A DNA stretch of 64,000 bases. It comes from Actinomadura sp. J1-007. GTDB lineage: Bacteria > Actinomycetota > Actinomycetes > Streptosporangiales > Streptosporangiaceae. The position numbers were made by a program, and so were the translations under genes. The notes under the pieces were generated by a model. The model was given only the letters and a program-made list of their open reading frames with translations, was not told where the DNA came from and did not search any database. How positions within the stretch are numbered: position 1 is the stretch's first letter; each line of letters opens with the position of its first letter. Positions 1-9,138 of the stretch are shown in pieces. The DNA lies in NCBI RefSeq assembly GCF_009793335.1, contig NZ_WING01000002.1:682001-746000 (forward strand). Reading direction: 5' to 3'.

Positions 1-97
1 CGTCCCCGACGATCCAGACGTTGTTGTCGACGTCCCAGGTGCCGCCGTCCAGGGAGAACGTCCCGGACGTGACCAGGTGCTCGATCCGGGCGGCCAT
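1..97 (-). CDS. MBL-fold metallohydrolase, N-terminal fragment (runs off window)
   Basis: Only the first 32 codons lie in the window, reading leftward from an ATG at 97. The visible start (MAARIEHLVTSGTFSLDGG, then WDVDNNVWIVGD) matches the N-terminus of the small metallo-beta-lactamase-fold hydrolase that often sits directly downstream of mycothiol-dependent formaldehyde dehydrogenase in actinobacteria. Its ATG overlaps the TGA of the upstream dehydrogenase gene (ATGA), which indicates translational coupling. By context it probably hydrolyses a mycothiol thioester in formaldehyde or aldehyde detoxification. The metal-binding HxHxDH motif is outside the window, so the family call rests on the N-terminus and the context. 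Confidence 0.72.
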   Translation of the reverse strand, partial: MAARIEHLVTSGTFSLDGGTWDVDNNVWIVGD

Positions 98-1182
98 CAG
101 AGCACCACCACCGAGCGCAGCACGTCGCCGTGGTGCATCTTCTCGAACGCGGCCTCCACGCCGTCCAGCGGGATCGTCTCGGAGACGAACGCGTCCAGGT
201 CCAGGCGGCCCTGGAGGTAGAGGTCGATCAGCATCGGGAAGTCGCGGGACGGCAGGCAGTCGCCGTACCAGGACGACTTCAGCGAGCCGCCGCGCCCGAA
301 GACGTCCAGCAGCGGCAGCTCCAGCCGCATCTCCGGCGTCGGGACGCCGACCAGCACGACGGTCCCGGCGAGGTCGCGCGCGTAGAACGCCTGCTCGTAG
401 GTCTCCGGGCGGCCCACCGCGTCGATCGTCACGTCCGCGCCGAACCCGCCGGTCAGCTCCCGGACGGCCTCGACCACGTCGCCGTCCCCGGCGCGCACCG
501 TGTGCGTCGCGCCGAGGCCGGCCGCGGTGGCGAGCTTCCGCTCGTCCAGGTCGACCGCGATGATCGTGCCGGCGCCCGCGAGCCGCGCCCCGAGCACCGC
601 CGCCGCGCCGACGCCGCCGCAGCCGATCACCGCGACGGAGTCGCCGCGGCCCACCCCGCCGGTGTTGATCGCCGCGCCGAGCCCGGCCATCACGCCGCAG
701 CCGAGCAGCCCCGCCACCTCCGGCTTCGCGGCCGGGTCCACCTTGGTGCACTGCCCGGCGGCGACGAGCGTCTTGTCGGCGAACGCCCCGATGCCGAGCG
801 CGGGCGACAGCTCCGTCCCGTCCGCCAAGGTCATCTTCTGCGCGGCGTTGTGGGTGTCGAAGCAGTACCACGGGCGCCCCCGCAGGCACGCCCGGCACTG
901 CCCGCACACGGCCCGCCAGTTGAGGACGACGAAGTCGCCGGGCTCCACCCCGGTCACCCCGTCGCCGACCGACTCGACCACCCCGGCGGCCTCGTGCCCG
1001 AGCAGGAACGGGAACTCGTCGTTGATCCCGCCCTCCCGGTAGTGCAGGTCCGTGTGGCACACCCCGCACGCCTGGACCTTCACCACGGCCTCGCCGGGTC
1101 CGGGGTCGGGGATCGTGATCGTCTCGATCCGCACCGGCTCGCCCTTGCCCGGTGCCACCACCCCGCGTACCTGCTGCGCCAT
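97..1182 (-). CDS. mscR: S-(hydroxymethyl)mycothiol dehydrogenase (mycothiol-dependent formaldehyde dehydrogenase)
   Basis: A 361-residue zinc-dependent medium-chain alcohol dehydrogenase. It oxidises S-hydroxymethyl-mycothiol, formed from formaldehyde and mycothiol, with NAD+ in the cytoplasm. The catalytic zinc motif GVCHTDLHY lies near residue 40 and GHEAAGVV follows. The structural zinc cluster CGQCRACLRGRPWYC is near residues 93-107. A Rossmann glycine motif (GCGGVGAAAV) is near residue 190. The start MAQQVRGVVAPGKGEPV is typical of the mycothiol-specific clade. The coupled MBL-fold gene downstream supports the assignment. A minus-strand -10-like TAGGGT (1216-1221) and a purine-rich GGCGGGAG just before the ATG fit expression from its own promoter. 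Confidence 0.92.
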   Translation of the reverse strand: MAQQVRGVVAPGKGEPVRIETITIPDPGPGEAVVKVQACGVCHTDLHYREGGINDEFPFLLGHEAAGVVESVGDGVTGVEPGDFVVLNWRAVCGQCRACLRGRPWYCFDTHNAAQKMTLADGTELSPALGIGAFADKTLVAAGQCTKVDPAAKPEVAGLLGCGVMAGLGAAINTGGVGRGDSVAVIGCGGVGAAAVLGARLAGAGTIIAVDLDERKLATAAGLGATHTVRAGDGDVVEAVRELTGGFGADVTIDAVGRPETYEQAFYARDLAGTVVLVGVPTPEMRLELPLLDVFGRGGSLKSSWYGDCLPSRDFPMLIDLYLQGRLDLDAFVSETIPLDGVEAAFEKMHHGDVLRSVVVL

Positions 1183-1215
1183 GCTCCCGCCTCTCTTCGG
1201 TTCCGTGCTGCCCCG

Positions 1216-1221
1216 ACCCTA
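1216..1221 (-). promoter_or_regulatory. -10 element (TAGGGT) for the mycothiol dehydrogenase gene
   Basis: On the minus strand TAGGGT matches the actinobacterial TANNNT -10 consensus and lies about 35 bp upstream of the ATG at 1182. No clear -35 is seen. This is a consensus match only. Confidence 0.4.
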
Positions 1222-1385
1222 TAGACCGCCGGGACCCGCCCCGGCCGGACGCCGCCCTCGCCGCGGGGCCCTCTCAGGTAGCGGGGACGAGATCACCAGG
1301 GAGCGCGATGCGGGTCCGGGCCGGCGGGCCGGAGGCTGTGGGGGCCCGAACGAGATGATCACCGCGAACGAGAGAGAGGCCCCCG

Positions 1386-2657
1386 ATGAACCGTTCCCGA
1401 TCCCGTGCCCTGGCGGGCGTGCTGGCAGGAACCGCCTGCGCGGCGGTGACCGCCGCCGCGACCGTGCCCGCGCTCGCGGCGGACGGCGAGCGGGCCCCGT
1501 CCGCGAAGCCCGCCGAGACCGCGGCCGCGCGCGGCGAACTGCTGTCGGCCGAGCACGTGCGCGCCATGCCCGCCCGGAAGGTGCGCGAGTGGCTGGAGAG
1601 CGACGGCTTCGACGCCGGCCGGGTCAGGTACGGCGTCGACGCCTACCGGCTCGTCTACCGGACGGTCGACACCCGGCGGCGCGCCACGACCGCCAGCGGC
1701 CTGCTCGTCCTGCCGCGCGACGGGGCGCGCGGCGCGCTGCGCACCGTGTCGTACGCCCACGGCACGATGAGCTACAAGGCGGACGCGCCGTCCCGCGCGG
1801 ACACCGTGTGGGCGCGGGGCCCCGCGGTCACGTACGGCGCGGCGGGGTTCGCGGCCGTCGCGCCCGACTACCTGGGGCTCGGGTCCGGGCCCGGCGCGCA
1901 CCCGTGGAAGGACGTCCCCTCGGAGACCACGGCGTCCGTCGACATGCTCCGCGCCGCGCGGCAGTTCGCGCCGCGCCGCGGCCGGACGCTGGAACGCGAC
2001 GTCCTCGTCACCGGGTTCTCGCAGGGGGCGTCGGCGGCGCTCGGCCTCGCGCGGGCGCTCCAGGAGGGCGCCGACCCCTGGTTCCGGACGCGCGCCGTCG
2101 CGCCGATCAGCGGGGCCTACGACTTCCGCGGCGCCGAACTGCCCGCCCTGCTCGGCCACGAGCTCGACCCGAAGATGAGCGTCGCGTACGCCACGTACCT
2201 GCTCACCTCGTGGAACCGCGTCCACGGCGGCCTCTACACCGCGCCGGAGGAGGTGTTCCGGCAGCCGTACGCCAAGGACGCCGAGCGGCTGTTCGACGGC
2301 ACCACGCCCGGCCGGGAGATGCTGGAGACGCTGCCGGGCACGATCGGGGAACTGCTCACCCCGCGCGGGTTCGACCTCCTGCGCCACCCGACGCCGAGCT
2401 TCGCCGAGGCGCTGCGCGTGGACGGCGAGGTCTGCACGGCGTGGACGCCGCGGGTCCCGGTCCGGCTCTACGAGATCGGCCGGGACGAGCAGGCGACCAC
2501 CGCCAACACCGCCCACTGCGCGGCGTCCCTCGCCGCGCGCGGCGTGCGGGCGCCCGTCGTGGACGTGGCGGACCGGACCTACGGGGGCTCGCGCCACCTC
2601 GGCTCGAACCTGTCGGGGACGGCGCTGGTCGTCCGCTGGTTCGCCGGGTTGCGCTGA
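1386..2657 (+). CDS. Secreted alpha/beta-hydrolase, lipase-like
   Basis: A 423-residue protein with a Sec-type signal peptide (basic MNRSRSRAL, then a hydrophobic core ending near AADGERAP at about residue 32). The mature part has the secretory-lipase arrangement. It includes a substrate-side YAHGTMSY segment and the nucleophile elbow GFSQGASAA near residue 208, where Ser is the likely nucleophile. A late Asp (VVDVADRTYGG) and a His in the C-terminal part (SRHLGSN) may complete the triad. It probably hydrolyses esters or lipids outside the cell. The 3' end overlaps the convergent ATPase gene by about 79 bp. Confidence 0.8.
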   Translation: MNRSRSRALAGVLAGTACAAVTAAATVPALAADGERAPSAKPAETAAARGELLSAEHVRAMPARKVREWLESDGFDAGRVRYGVDAYRLVYRTVDTRRRATTASGLLVLPRDGARGALRTVSYAHGTMSYKADAPSRADTVWARGPAVTYGAAGFAAVAPDYLGLGSGPGAHPWKDVPSETTASVDMLRAARQFAPRRGRTLERDVLVTGFSQGASAALGLARALQEGADPWFRTRAVAPISGAYDFRGAELPALLGHELDPKMSVAYATYLLTSWNRVHGGLYTAPEEVFRQPYAKDAERLFDGTTPGREMLETLPGTIGELLTPRGFDLLRHPTPSFAEALRVDGEVCTAWTPRVPVRLYEIGRDEQATTANTAHCAASLAARGVRAPVVDVADRTYGGSRHLGSNLSGTALVVRWFAGLR

Positions 2658-3243
2658 GGCGGCGGACGGCTCGGGACGAACAGGATCGCCTCCAGCCTGT
2701 CGGCGGCGTCGCGGTCCAGGACCGTGACGCCGTCCGCCGGCGGGACCGAGCCCGCGCGGCCCCGTTCGATCAGCGGGCCCCAGCGGCGGGTGTGCCGCGC
2801 GAACGTCGCCGCCGTCACCGTCCGGCCGCGCGCGAACTGCCCCGCCCGCGCCGTCTCCGGATCGACGTCGATCAGGACCAGGTACATCCGCCCGCCGCGC
2901 CGCCGCACCAGCCACGCGAAGCCGCGCAGGATGTGCGGCCACGTCCCGCGCGTGTGCGCGACGACCGAGTGGCCCCCCAGTACGGCGCGCGCGATCCGCC
3001 ACACGTGGGTGGCGTGCACGAGGGGGTGCGGGCGCGGGTCGGCAGCGGGCGCAGCAGCCGCGCCCAGCGGTTCCTGGACTGCCGCGAGTCGATCACCCGC
3101 GCCCCGCCGGCCCGGACCGGCCGGGTCTCCTCGCCGCTCAGCCCGTACAGCCGGTCCAGCATCGTGCTCTTGCCCGCGCCGGGCAGCCCGGCGACCAGCA
3201 CCAGCGAGCCGGCCGGAAAGCGCAGGGCCGTCCCGGGATCCAC
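2579..3243 (-). CDS. P-loop AAA-family ATPase, apparent frameshift
   Basis: The N-terminal part begins at a GTG (3243) and carries a clear Walker A, VLVAGLPGAGKSTMLDRLYG. The next frame carries the rest (HATHVWRIARAVLGGHSVV, then WPHILRGFAWLVRR and YLVLIDVDPETARAGQFARG), which is a coherent kinase-like P-loop protein of about 220 residues. The break falls at a run of five G (3022-3026). One extra base there would join the halves as ...RTPLVHATHVW.... Read literally, the gene is broken. The same type of one-base loss recurs throughout this window, so it is probably intact in the organism. Nucleoside or small-molecule kinase activity is possible, but the substrate is unknown. Confidence 0.7.
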
Positions 3244-3470
3244 CTCTTCGCGTTCGCGGATGTCGGCTCTCCTGGTCTCGGTCCCCGAGGTCGATGGTGG
3301 TGGGAGAAACGAACTCCCCTCATCGGTGGTTCCGAGCGGGCCGCGAGGGCCCGCGGCGCCCCGTGCGCGCGGCGTCCGGCGGGGTCGCGAGGCGGTCCGC
3401 CCGCCGCGTTCGTCCCATGCCGTGTTGGGCGTGCTTGTTTGTCGTTCTTTCCTGAGGGGACCACGGCGTC

Positions 3471-3617
3471 ATGATGTTCATCTTGTGGCTCATCGCCGTG
3501 ATCCTGGTCATCTCCGGCATCTACGTGCTGCTCGCGCGCCGCGACCTGCTCTGGGGCATCGTCCTCATCGTGGTCGGGCTGCTCGTCGGCCCCGGAGGCG
3601 TCAGCATCTTCACCTGA
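3471..3617 (+). CDS. GPGG-motif small membrane protein
   Basis: A 48-residue ORF starting MMFILWLIAVILVISGIYVL. Two hydrophobic helices (about residues 2-20 and 26-40) are separated by the polar ARRDLLWG, and it ends in VGPGGVSIFT. The GPGG near the C-terminus and the size match the actinobacterial 'GPGG-motif small membrane protein' family, whose function is not known. A GAGGGG ribosome-binding sequence lies about 10 bp upstream of the ATG. It is convergent with the MBL hydrolase gene and is followed by a hairpin. Confidence 0.78.
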   Translation: MMFILWLIAVILVISGIYVLLARRDLLWGIVLIVVGLLVGPGGVSIFT

Positions 3618-3678
3618 TCACGGCCGATGGCCGTACCGGCGGAAAACCCCCACCCACCCTCTGAGATAACCCGCAGGC

Positions 3679-3712
3679 AGCCCGCGGCCGGGATCGTCAC
3701 CAGCCGCGGGCT
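3679..3712. terminator. Hairpin between convergent genes
   Basis: A perfect 10-bp inverted repeat, AGCCCGCGGC (3679-3688) and GCCGCGGGCT (3703-3712), with a 14-nt loop. It covers the stop codon of the MBL gene (3697) and lies 62 bp after the GPGG gene, so it could terminate transcription in both directions. There is no T-tract, as is usual in this GC range. Confidence 0.5.
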
Positions 3713-4362
3713 CGCCATTCGGGCAGGGAGGGACGCTCCCGGCCGAGGGTCGAGTCCTTGCCGTGGCCCGGGTAGAACCAGGTCGCGTCGGGCAGGCGCT
3801 CGAAGACGCGTTCCTCCACGTCGGCCAGCAACTGCTTGAACAGCGTGGGGTCGCCCCACGTGTTGCCCACCCCGCCGGGGAACAGGCTGTCGCCGGTGAA
3901 CAGGTGCGGCTTGGCGGCCAGCTCGCCGCCCGCGTCGTACAGCAGGGCGATCGACCCGGGCGTGTGCCCCCGCAGGTGGACGACCTCCAGCGACGCCCGG
4001 CCGACCCGCACGGTCGCGCCGTGCTCGACCGGCTCGCCCACCGGCTCGGGCAGCGCCTCGGCGTCGAACGGGTGCGCGACGACGGGCGCGCCCGTGGCCG
4101 CCGCCACCTCGCTCAGCGCCATCCAGTGGTCCTGGTGCCGGTGCGTCGTGACGATCCGCGTGAGCGGGCCGTCGCCGATCAGCTCCAGCAGCCGGGACGC
4201 CTCGTTGGCCGCGTCGACCAGCAACTGCTCCCCGGTCGCCGTGCAGCGCAGGAGGTAGGCGTTGTTGTCGTACGGCCCGACCGACACCTTGGTGACGGTC
4301 AGGCCGGGCAGTTCCCGCACGTCGGGCCTGCCGCCGGCCTCGACGATTCCCGTGTAGGTCAT
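3697..4362 (-). CDS. MBL-fold metallohydrolase (glyoxalase II-like)
   Basis: A 221-residue metallo-beta-lactamase-fold hydrolase starting MTYTGIVEAGGRPDVRELPG. It has the metal motif THRHQDHW near residues 84-91, HLRGHTPGSIALLY carrying the next His, LFTGDSLFPGGVGNT with the bridging Asp, and a C-terminal YPGHGKDSTLG His. These are the residues expected for a dinuclear zinc or iron site that cleaves thioesters or related bonds. The ATG at 4362 was chosen over an upstream in-frame start because conserved sequence begins there. The substrate cannot be told from sequence. Confidence 0.82.
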   Translation of the reverse strand: MTYTGIVEAGGRPDVRELPGLTVTKVSVGPYDNNAYLLRCTATGEQLLVDAANEASRLLELIGDGPLTRIVTTHRHQDHWMALSEVAAATGAPVVAHPFDAEALPEPVGEPVEHGATVRVGRASLEVVHLRGHTPGSIALLYDAGGELAAKPHLFTGDSLFPGGVGNTWGDPTLFKQLLADVEERVFERLPDATWFYPGHGKDSTLGRERPSLPEWRARGW

Positions 4363-4535
4363 GGTCCGCCTTCCGTCGGGACGTGATCCCATCCTCTCCC
4401 ATCCGGGGGCCCGGCGAATATGAGTCGCCGGACGCAGGCGGAACGTGCCGTTCTTGGCGGAACTCCCGGCCCGCTTGCCGCACGATGGTGCGTGGAAGGT
4501 CAGGTTCGCCGGGAACGACCTGTGAGGACGGTGGC

Positions 4536-5054
4536 GTGGTGGTGACCGCATTCCGCCCCGGCCAGGGGAGCCCCTCCGGCCGCGAGGAACGGCCCGAGGA
4601 GCTCCTCGGGCACGCGTGCGAGCTGGTCCGGCTGTGCGGGCGGGACGCGGCGGTGGCCGTCGTGCTGCTGGCGCTCGTGCTCGTCGGCGCCGCCACCCGG
4701 CTGGGCGGGGGCGCCCGGCCGGGACCGGCAGCGCTCGCGCTGCTGCCGCTCGTGGGTGGCCCGTACGCGGCGTCGCTGGGCTGCGTGCTGCGGTCCCGCC
4801 GGACGATGCGCAGGGCGCTCGGCGAGGCGCGCGGCCGTACCGGCGGGGCCGTCGATCCCGGAGTGCCCTGGACGCCGTTCGGCGCGGCGGCCGTCCTCGA
4901 CGCGCGCGTGCGCGACGGTGAGCTGCGGCGGCTGCTCGCGGCGGCGCACCGGTGCGGCGAGCTGTCCTGGCAGGCGGTCGCGTGGGCGGTCACGGCCTCG
5001 GTGCTGTTCCTGTTCTGGACGGTCGGGACGGCCGTCGCCGGGGCGGGGGGATGA
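4536..5054 (+). CDS. Small membrane protein with Pycsar-effector-like (PycTM) layout
   Basis: A 172-residue protein. The GTG start is chosen because GAGGA lies 7 nt upstream (4524-4528). Two hydrophobic helices are close together (AAVAVVLLALVLVGAA and PAALALLPLVGGPYAASLG). A short soluble segment follows (VPWTPFGAAAVLDARVRDGELRRLL), then a terminal helix (AVAWAVTASVLFLFWTVGTAV). This order (two TM helices, a cytosolic spacer with a small 'FG..A' element, one TM helix) is that of the Pycsar TM effectors that act on membranes after binding a cyclic nucleotide. I see the layout but no diagnostic residues. The stop overlaps the start of the Crp-like/NB-ARC gene (ATGA), so the two are co-translated. 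No cyclase gene is visible nearby. Confidence 0.5.
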   Translation: MVVTAFRPGQGSPSGREERPEELLGHACELVRLCGRDAAVAVVLLALVLVGAATRLGGGARPGPAALALLPLVGGPYAASLGCVLRSRRTMRRALGEARGRTGGAVDPGVPWTPFGAAAVLDARVRDGELRRLLAAAHRCGELSWQAVAWAVTASVLFLFWTVGTAVAGAGG

Positions 5055-8000
5055 GCGTGCTGGACCACGACGTGCGGCCCGGCAGCTTCTGGGCGCGGCT
5101 GGCGGTGACCGAGCGCCAGGCGCTGCGGGCGATGGGCCGGCGGACGGTCGTCCCGCCCGGCGGGATGCTGTGCCACCAGGGCGTCACGGCCCCGGGCGTG
5201 CACGTGCTGTTCGGCTCCGGGGCGCGGACGGTGACGAACGTGGTCGCCAAGGAGTTCGTCGACTCCAGCGAGGGCGACGAGTCGATCATCGAGCTCTACG
5301 GGGCGGGCGACCTGATCGGGGGGCTCGCCCCGTGGGGGCACCCGCAGCGGGGGACGGTCGCGGCGCTCGGCCACGTCGCGGCGCTGCGCATCGACCGCCG
5401 CAAGTTCGGCAGCCTGCTGGACGCCAACCCGCAGGTGACCGAGGCGATGATGCACACGATCGCCGAACGCGACACGTGCGGCGGGCGGCGGCACGCCGTC
5501 CGCGCGGCCGACCATCCGCAGCGCCTCGCGTACCACCTGCTGGAGCTCGGCAACCGCTTCGGCGAGCGCACCTCCAAGGGCATCGAGATCCCGCTCCGGC
5601 TCAGCCAGGCCGACTTGGCGAACTGGTCGGGGATCTCGCGCGAGACGCTCGTCCGCTGGTTCCGGCTGTGGCGCGACAAGGAGATCCTGTCGCGCAAGGC
5701 GCGGCCCCTGACCATCCTCGACCCGGAGGCGCTGCGCAAGGCCGCGAGCCCCTGGGGCGACGAGTGGCCCGCGGCGTCCCGCGCGGACGAGGACGCGGAG
5801 GGCCTGCGGCCCGCCTCTCCCGACTGGGGCGAACGGGCGGAACGGCGCGGCCCCGGCCCGCGACCCGTTCCGCGGTCCGGCGCGCCGCGCGCGGGCGGCC
5901 CCGCCAAGGCGGGCCGGACCCGTTCGGGGATCGCCGTGCGGACGGGCGTGCGGCTGGAGACCTCCTCCGGACGGCCGCCCGGGACGCCGCTGCCCGCCGA
6001 CAACCCGTTCTTCACCGGGCGCACCGTCAGCCTCGGCAAGCTCGACCTGCTCGTGGCGCAGAGCGAGCTGCCGCGCGCGGTCGTCATCCAGGGGATGGCC
6101 GGGGTCGGCAAGACCACGCTGGCGCTGCACTGGGCGCACCGCGTCGCCGAACGGTTCCCCGACGGCGTCATCTTCACCGACCTGCGCGGCACCGCCCGCA
6201 GCCCCGTCACCCCGGCCGAGGCGATGGGGCAGGTCCTGCGCGGCGTCGGCGTGCCCGGCGACCAGCTCCCGCGCACCGAGGACGAGCTGGGCGCGCAGTG
6301 CCGCTCGCTGCTGCGCGACCGGCGCACGCTGCTGATCCTCGACAACGCCGCGTCCGCCCGGCAGATCCGGCCGCTGCTCGCCGCCGCGGGCGCCGGGTTC
6401 GTCATCGTGACGAGCCGCCGGCGGCTGCCCGCGCTGCTGGAGGGCGCCGACATCCGCACGCTCGAACTGAGGGAGATGGTCACCCAGGAGGCCGTGGACC
6501 TCATCGCCGCCGTCCTCGGTCCCGCCGACGCGCGCGTGCGCGAGGAGCACCGCGCGGTCGAACGGCTCGCCCGCGAGTGCGGGTTCCTCCCGCTCGCCCT
6601 CGCGGTGATGGCGGGCAAGCTCGCCGAGAACCCCGGCGAGTCGATCGCCGGCACCGTCCGCGAGCTGGCCGACCACGACGCGCCCGCCGCCGCCCCGTAC
6701 ACTGCCGGCCTGCCCGTCACCAGCGGCCTCGTCGAGGCCGGGCTCCAGGAGGGGCTGCTGCACGAGAGCTTCCTCCACGAGAGCCTCCTGAACGACGGCG
6801 CGGGCCAGGGGACGGGGCTGCACGAGGCGGGCCCGCAGGGGCTGCGCGCCGTGCTGAGCCCGACCTTCGACGTGGCGTACCGGGGGCTGCGCCGGGACCA
6901 GCGCGAGGCGTTCCGACGGCTCGCGCTCGTCGCGGGACCCGACTTCACGCCCGCCACCCTCGCCACGCTGATGGACCGCCCCCTGGACGAGGCGAGCGAG
7001 TGCCTGGACGGGCTGCGGCAGGCGTACCTGGTCCACGACGCCGCGCCCGGCCGCTACCGGCTGCACGAGCTGCTGCGCGACTTCGCCCGGGAACGCGGCC
7101 TCAGCGAGGACGCCGACAACGACCGGCTCGCGGCGCAGCGGCGGCTCCTCGCCGGCTACCTCGCCGACGCCCGCGCGGCGGGCGCGGCGCTCGGCCGCCA
7201 CCGGCGCCCCTCCCTCGCGGGGCCCTCCGCGCGCCCGCCGTCAACGCCCGCCGCGGACCGCGCGGCGGGCCTCGCGTGGTTCGAGGCGGAACGGCGCAAC
7301 CTCGTCGCGGCCGTCCACCAGGCGTCCAGGCTCGGGCTGCACCGCACCTGCTGGGAGCTGGCCGACGCGCTGTTCGACTTCCAGGCGTTCCGCCGGTACA
7401 GCGAGGACAACATCGCCGTCCACCACGCGGGCCTGCGCGCGGCCCGCACCGAGGAGGACTGGGCCGCCGCCGCGGTCATGCTGCACAACCTCGCCGTCGC
7501 GCACTTCGAGCTGGGCCGCGCGGTGCAGGCCGTCGGGTACGGCGAGGACGCGCGGCGCGCGTTCCGCTCGGCCGACCCGCCCGACCGGTACGGCGAGGCG
7601 ATCAGCCTCGGCACCCTCGCCGACGTGCACGCCGCCCTCGGCCGCTACCTCACCGCGATCGAGCACGCCCGCCGCGCGCTCGGCGTCCACGCGTCGCTGG
7701 ACGACGACGGCGGCGTCGCCAAGGGCCACGAGACCCTGGCCCGCGCCCACCTCGGCCTCGGCGACTACGAGGCCGCGCTCGCCCACGCCGGCGAGGCGCT
7801 CGGCGTGCGGCGCAGGACCGGGGACCTGCCGGGCGTCGCCGAGACGCTGCTCACTCTCGCGCAGGTGCACCGCCGCCGCGGCGACGTCCACGAGGCCGTC
7901 TCGCACGCGCTGGAGGCCCTCTACATCCGGCAGGACCACGCCGACCGGCACGGCGCCGCGCAGGCGCTCACCGAGCTGGCCCGGATGAACGCCGGGCTCG

Positions 8001-9097
8001 GCCTGCGCGACATGGCGCAGAAGGACGCCGAGCAGGCGCTGCGCACCTACCGGGCCCTCGGCGCCCGGCACGGCGAGGCGCGGGCGCTGACCACCCTCGG
8101 GATGCTGATGTGCGACGCCGCCAGGTTCGCCGAGGCGTTCACCTACTGCGGGCAGGCGCTGCGGCTGCACCGCGAGATCGGCGACCGGCACGGCGAGGCG
8201 GAGGCGCTCGCGCAGATCGGCGTCGCGCACTGGCGGCTCGGCCGCTACCGGGAGGCCCGCGAGCAGCTCGTCCGCGCCCTGGAGATCCGCCGGGAGATCG
8301 GCGACCAGCACGGCGAGGCGCACGACCTGGAGCACCTGTCGGTCACCATGCGCCGCCTCGAACGGCACCAGGAGGCGTTCGTCCTCGGCCTGGAGGCCCT
8401 GGACCTGTGGCACCAGCTCGGCGCGCGCGGCGGCCTCGCCGGGACGCTCGGCAGCCTCGCCCGCACGTACCTGCGGCTCGGCCTGCCCGAGGACGCCGAG
8501 CGCGCCGCCCGGCAGGCGCTGCGGATCCGCGAGGAGGGCGGCGACTGGTACGGGATGGGCGTCGGCATGGACACCTTCGCGGCCGTCCTGCGCCGCAGCG
8601 GCCGGCCCGAGGAGGCGCTGGAGATGGAGCGCCGGGCGCTGCGGCTGCTCGGCGAGGTCGGCGACCGGCACGGCGAGGGCACCGCGCTGGTCCACCTCGC
8701 CGCCATCCAGCTCGACCTCGGCCGCGCCGAGGAGGGGCTGGAGACCGGCCGCCGCGCCCTCGACCTCGCGACCGAGCTGGGCGACACCCGCGAGCAGGCG
8801 TACTCGCTGCGCACCATGGGCCGCGCCTGCCAGCGGCTCGGCAAGCACGCGAGCGCCGTCGGCCACTTCCGCACCGAGATCGTCATCCGCCGCGACATGG
8901 ACGACCACCGCGGCCAGCGGATCGCGCTGGAGGCGCTGCGCGAGTCGCACCTGGCCCTCGGCGACGCGGCCGCCGCCGCCGACTGCGCCCGCCGCACCCG
9001 CGCGCTCGACAAGTGGCTGGAGGCCGAGGGCCAGGACGCCGACGGCCCGGCGGCGGGGGAGGGCGGCGCGGAAGGCGGCGACGGCACGGCGGAATGA
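5051..9097 (+). CDS. Crp-like sensor / NB-ARC ATPase / TPR fusion protein
   Basis: A 1348-residue multidomain protein. Residues about 8-125 form a cyclic-nucleotide-binding-type beta-barrel. Its usual GEL motif is GGL here (DLIGGLAPWG), so the ligand may differ from cAMP. Residues about 150-225 are a Crp-type winged helix (LSQADLANWSGISRETLVRW). A basic, proline-rich linker follows. The NB-ARC NTPase has Walker A GMAGVGKTTLALHW near 347, Walker B RTLLILDNA near 427, a VIVTSRRRLPAL sensor and GFLPLALAVMAG. Residues about 740-1330 are a long series of roughly 40-residue TPRs with a recurring GDRHGEA signature. It is a STAND-type signalling switch in which nucleotide sensing at the N-terminus and TPR sensing at the C-terminus flank the NTPase. 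It is coupled to the membrane protein upstream. Confidence 0.85.
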   Translation: MSVLDHDVRPGSFWARLAVTERQALRAMGRRTVVPPGGMLCHQGVTAPGVHVLFGSGARTVTNVVAKEFVDSSEGDESIIELYGAGDLIGGLAPWGHPQRGTVAALGHVAALRIDRRKFGSLLDANPQVTEAMMHTIAERDTCGGRRHAVRAADHPQRLAYHLLELGNRFGERTSKGIEIPLRLSQADLANWSGISRETLVRWFRLWRDKEILSRKARPLTILDPEALRKAASPWGDEWPAASRADEDAEGLRPASPDWGERAERRGPGPRPVPRSGAPRAGGPAKAGRTRSGIAVRTGVRLETSSGRPPGTPLPADNPFFTGRTVSLGKLDLLVAQSELPRAVVIQGMAGVGKTTLALHWAHRVAERFPDGVIFTDLRGTARSPVTPAEAMGQVLRGVGVPGDQLPRTEDELGAQCRSLLRDRRTLLILDNAASARQIRPLLAAAGAGFVIVTSRRRLPALLEGADIRTLELREMVTQEAVDLIAAVLGPADARVREEHRAVERLARECGFLPLALAVMAGKLAENPGESIAGTVRELADHDAPAAAPYTAGLPVTSGLVEAGLQEGLLHESFLHESLLNDGAGQGTGLHEAGPQGLRAVLSPTFDVAYRGLRRDQREAFRRLALVAGPDFTPATLATLMDRPLDEASECLDGLRQAYLVHDAAPGRYRLHELLRDFARERGLSEDADNDRLAAQRRLLAGYLADARAAGAALGRHRRPSLAGPSARPPSTPAADRAAGLAWFEAERRNLVAAVHQASRLGLHRTCWELADALFDFQAFRRYSEDNIAVHHAGLRAARTEEDWAAAAVMLHNLAVAHFELGRAVQAVGYGEDARRAFRSADPPDRYGEAISLGTLADVHAALGRYLTAIEHARRALGVHASLDDDGGVAKGHETLARAHLGLGDYEAALAHAGEALGVRRRTGDLPGVAETLLTLAQVHRRRGDVHEAVSHALEALYIRQDHADRHGAAQALTELARMNAGLGLRDMAQKDAEQALRTYRALGARHGEARALTTLGMLMCDAARFAEAFTYCGQALRLHREIGDRHGEAEALAQIGVAHWRLGRYREAREQLVRALEIRREIGDQHGEAHDLEHLSVTMRRLERHQEAFVLGLEALDLWHQLGARGGLAGTLGSLARTYLRLGLPEDAERAARQALRIREEGGDWYGMGVGMDTFAAVLRRSGRPEEALEMERRALRLLGEVGDRHGEGTALVHLAAIQLDLGRAEEGLETGRRALDLATELGDTREQAYSLRTMGRACQRLGKHASAVGHFRTEIVIRRDMDDHRGQRIALEALRESHLALGDAAAAADCARRTRALDKWLEAEGQDADGPAAGEGGAEGGDGTAE

Positions 9098-9138
9098 CGG
9101 CGGGGGAACGGCCCCCACCCCGGCCGCGAGGAGGCGAG

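Noticed and set aside
4536..5054. A confident Pycsar effector call
   Set aside because: Only the helix layout and context match. No diagnostic residues or cyclase gene are seen, so it is kept as 'Pycsar-like' only.
3521..7201. Very long open frame on the minus strand opposite the Crp/NB-ARC gene (similar ones opposite uvrA at 11082-14759 and opposite uvrC at 15842-19768)
   Set aside because: High GC content leaves antisense frames free of stops. The translations are Arg/Ala/Pro-rich or low complexity without domains, while the opposite strand encodes clear protein families.
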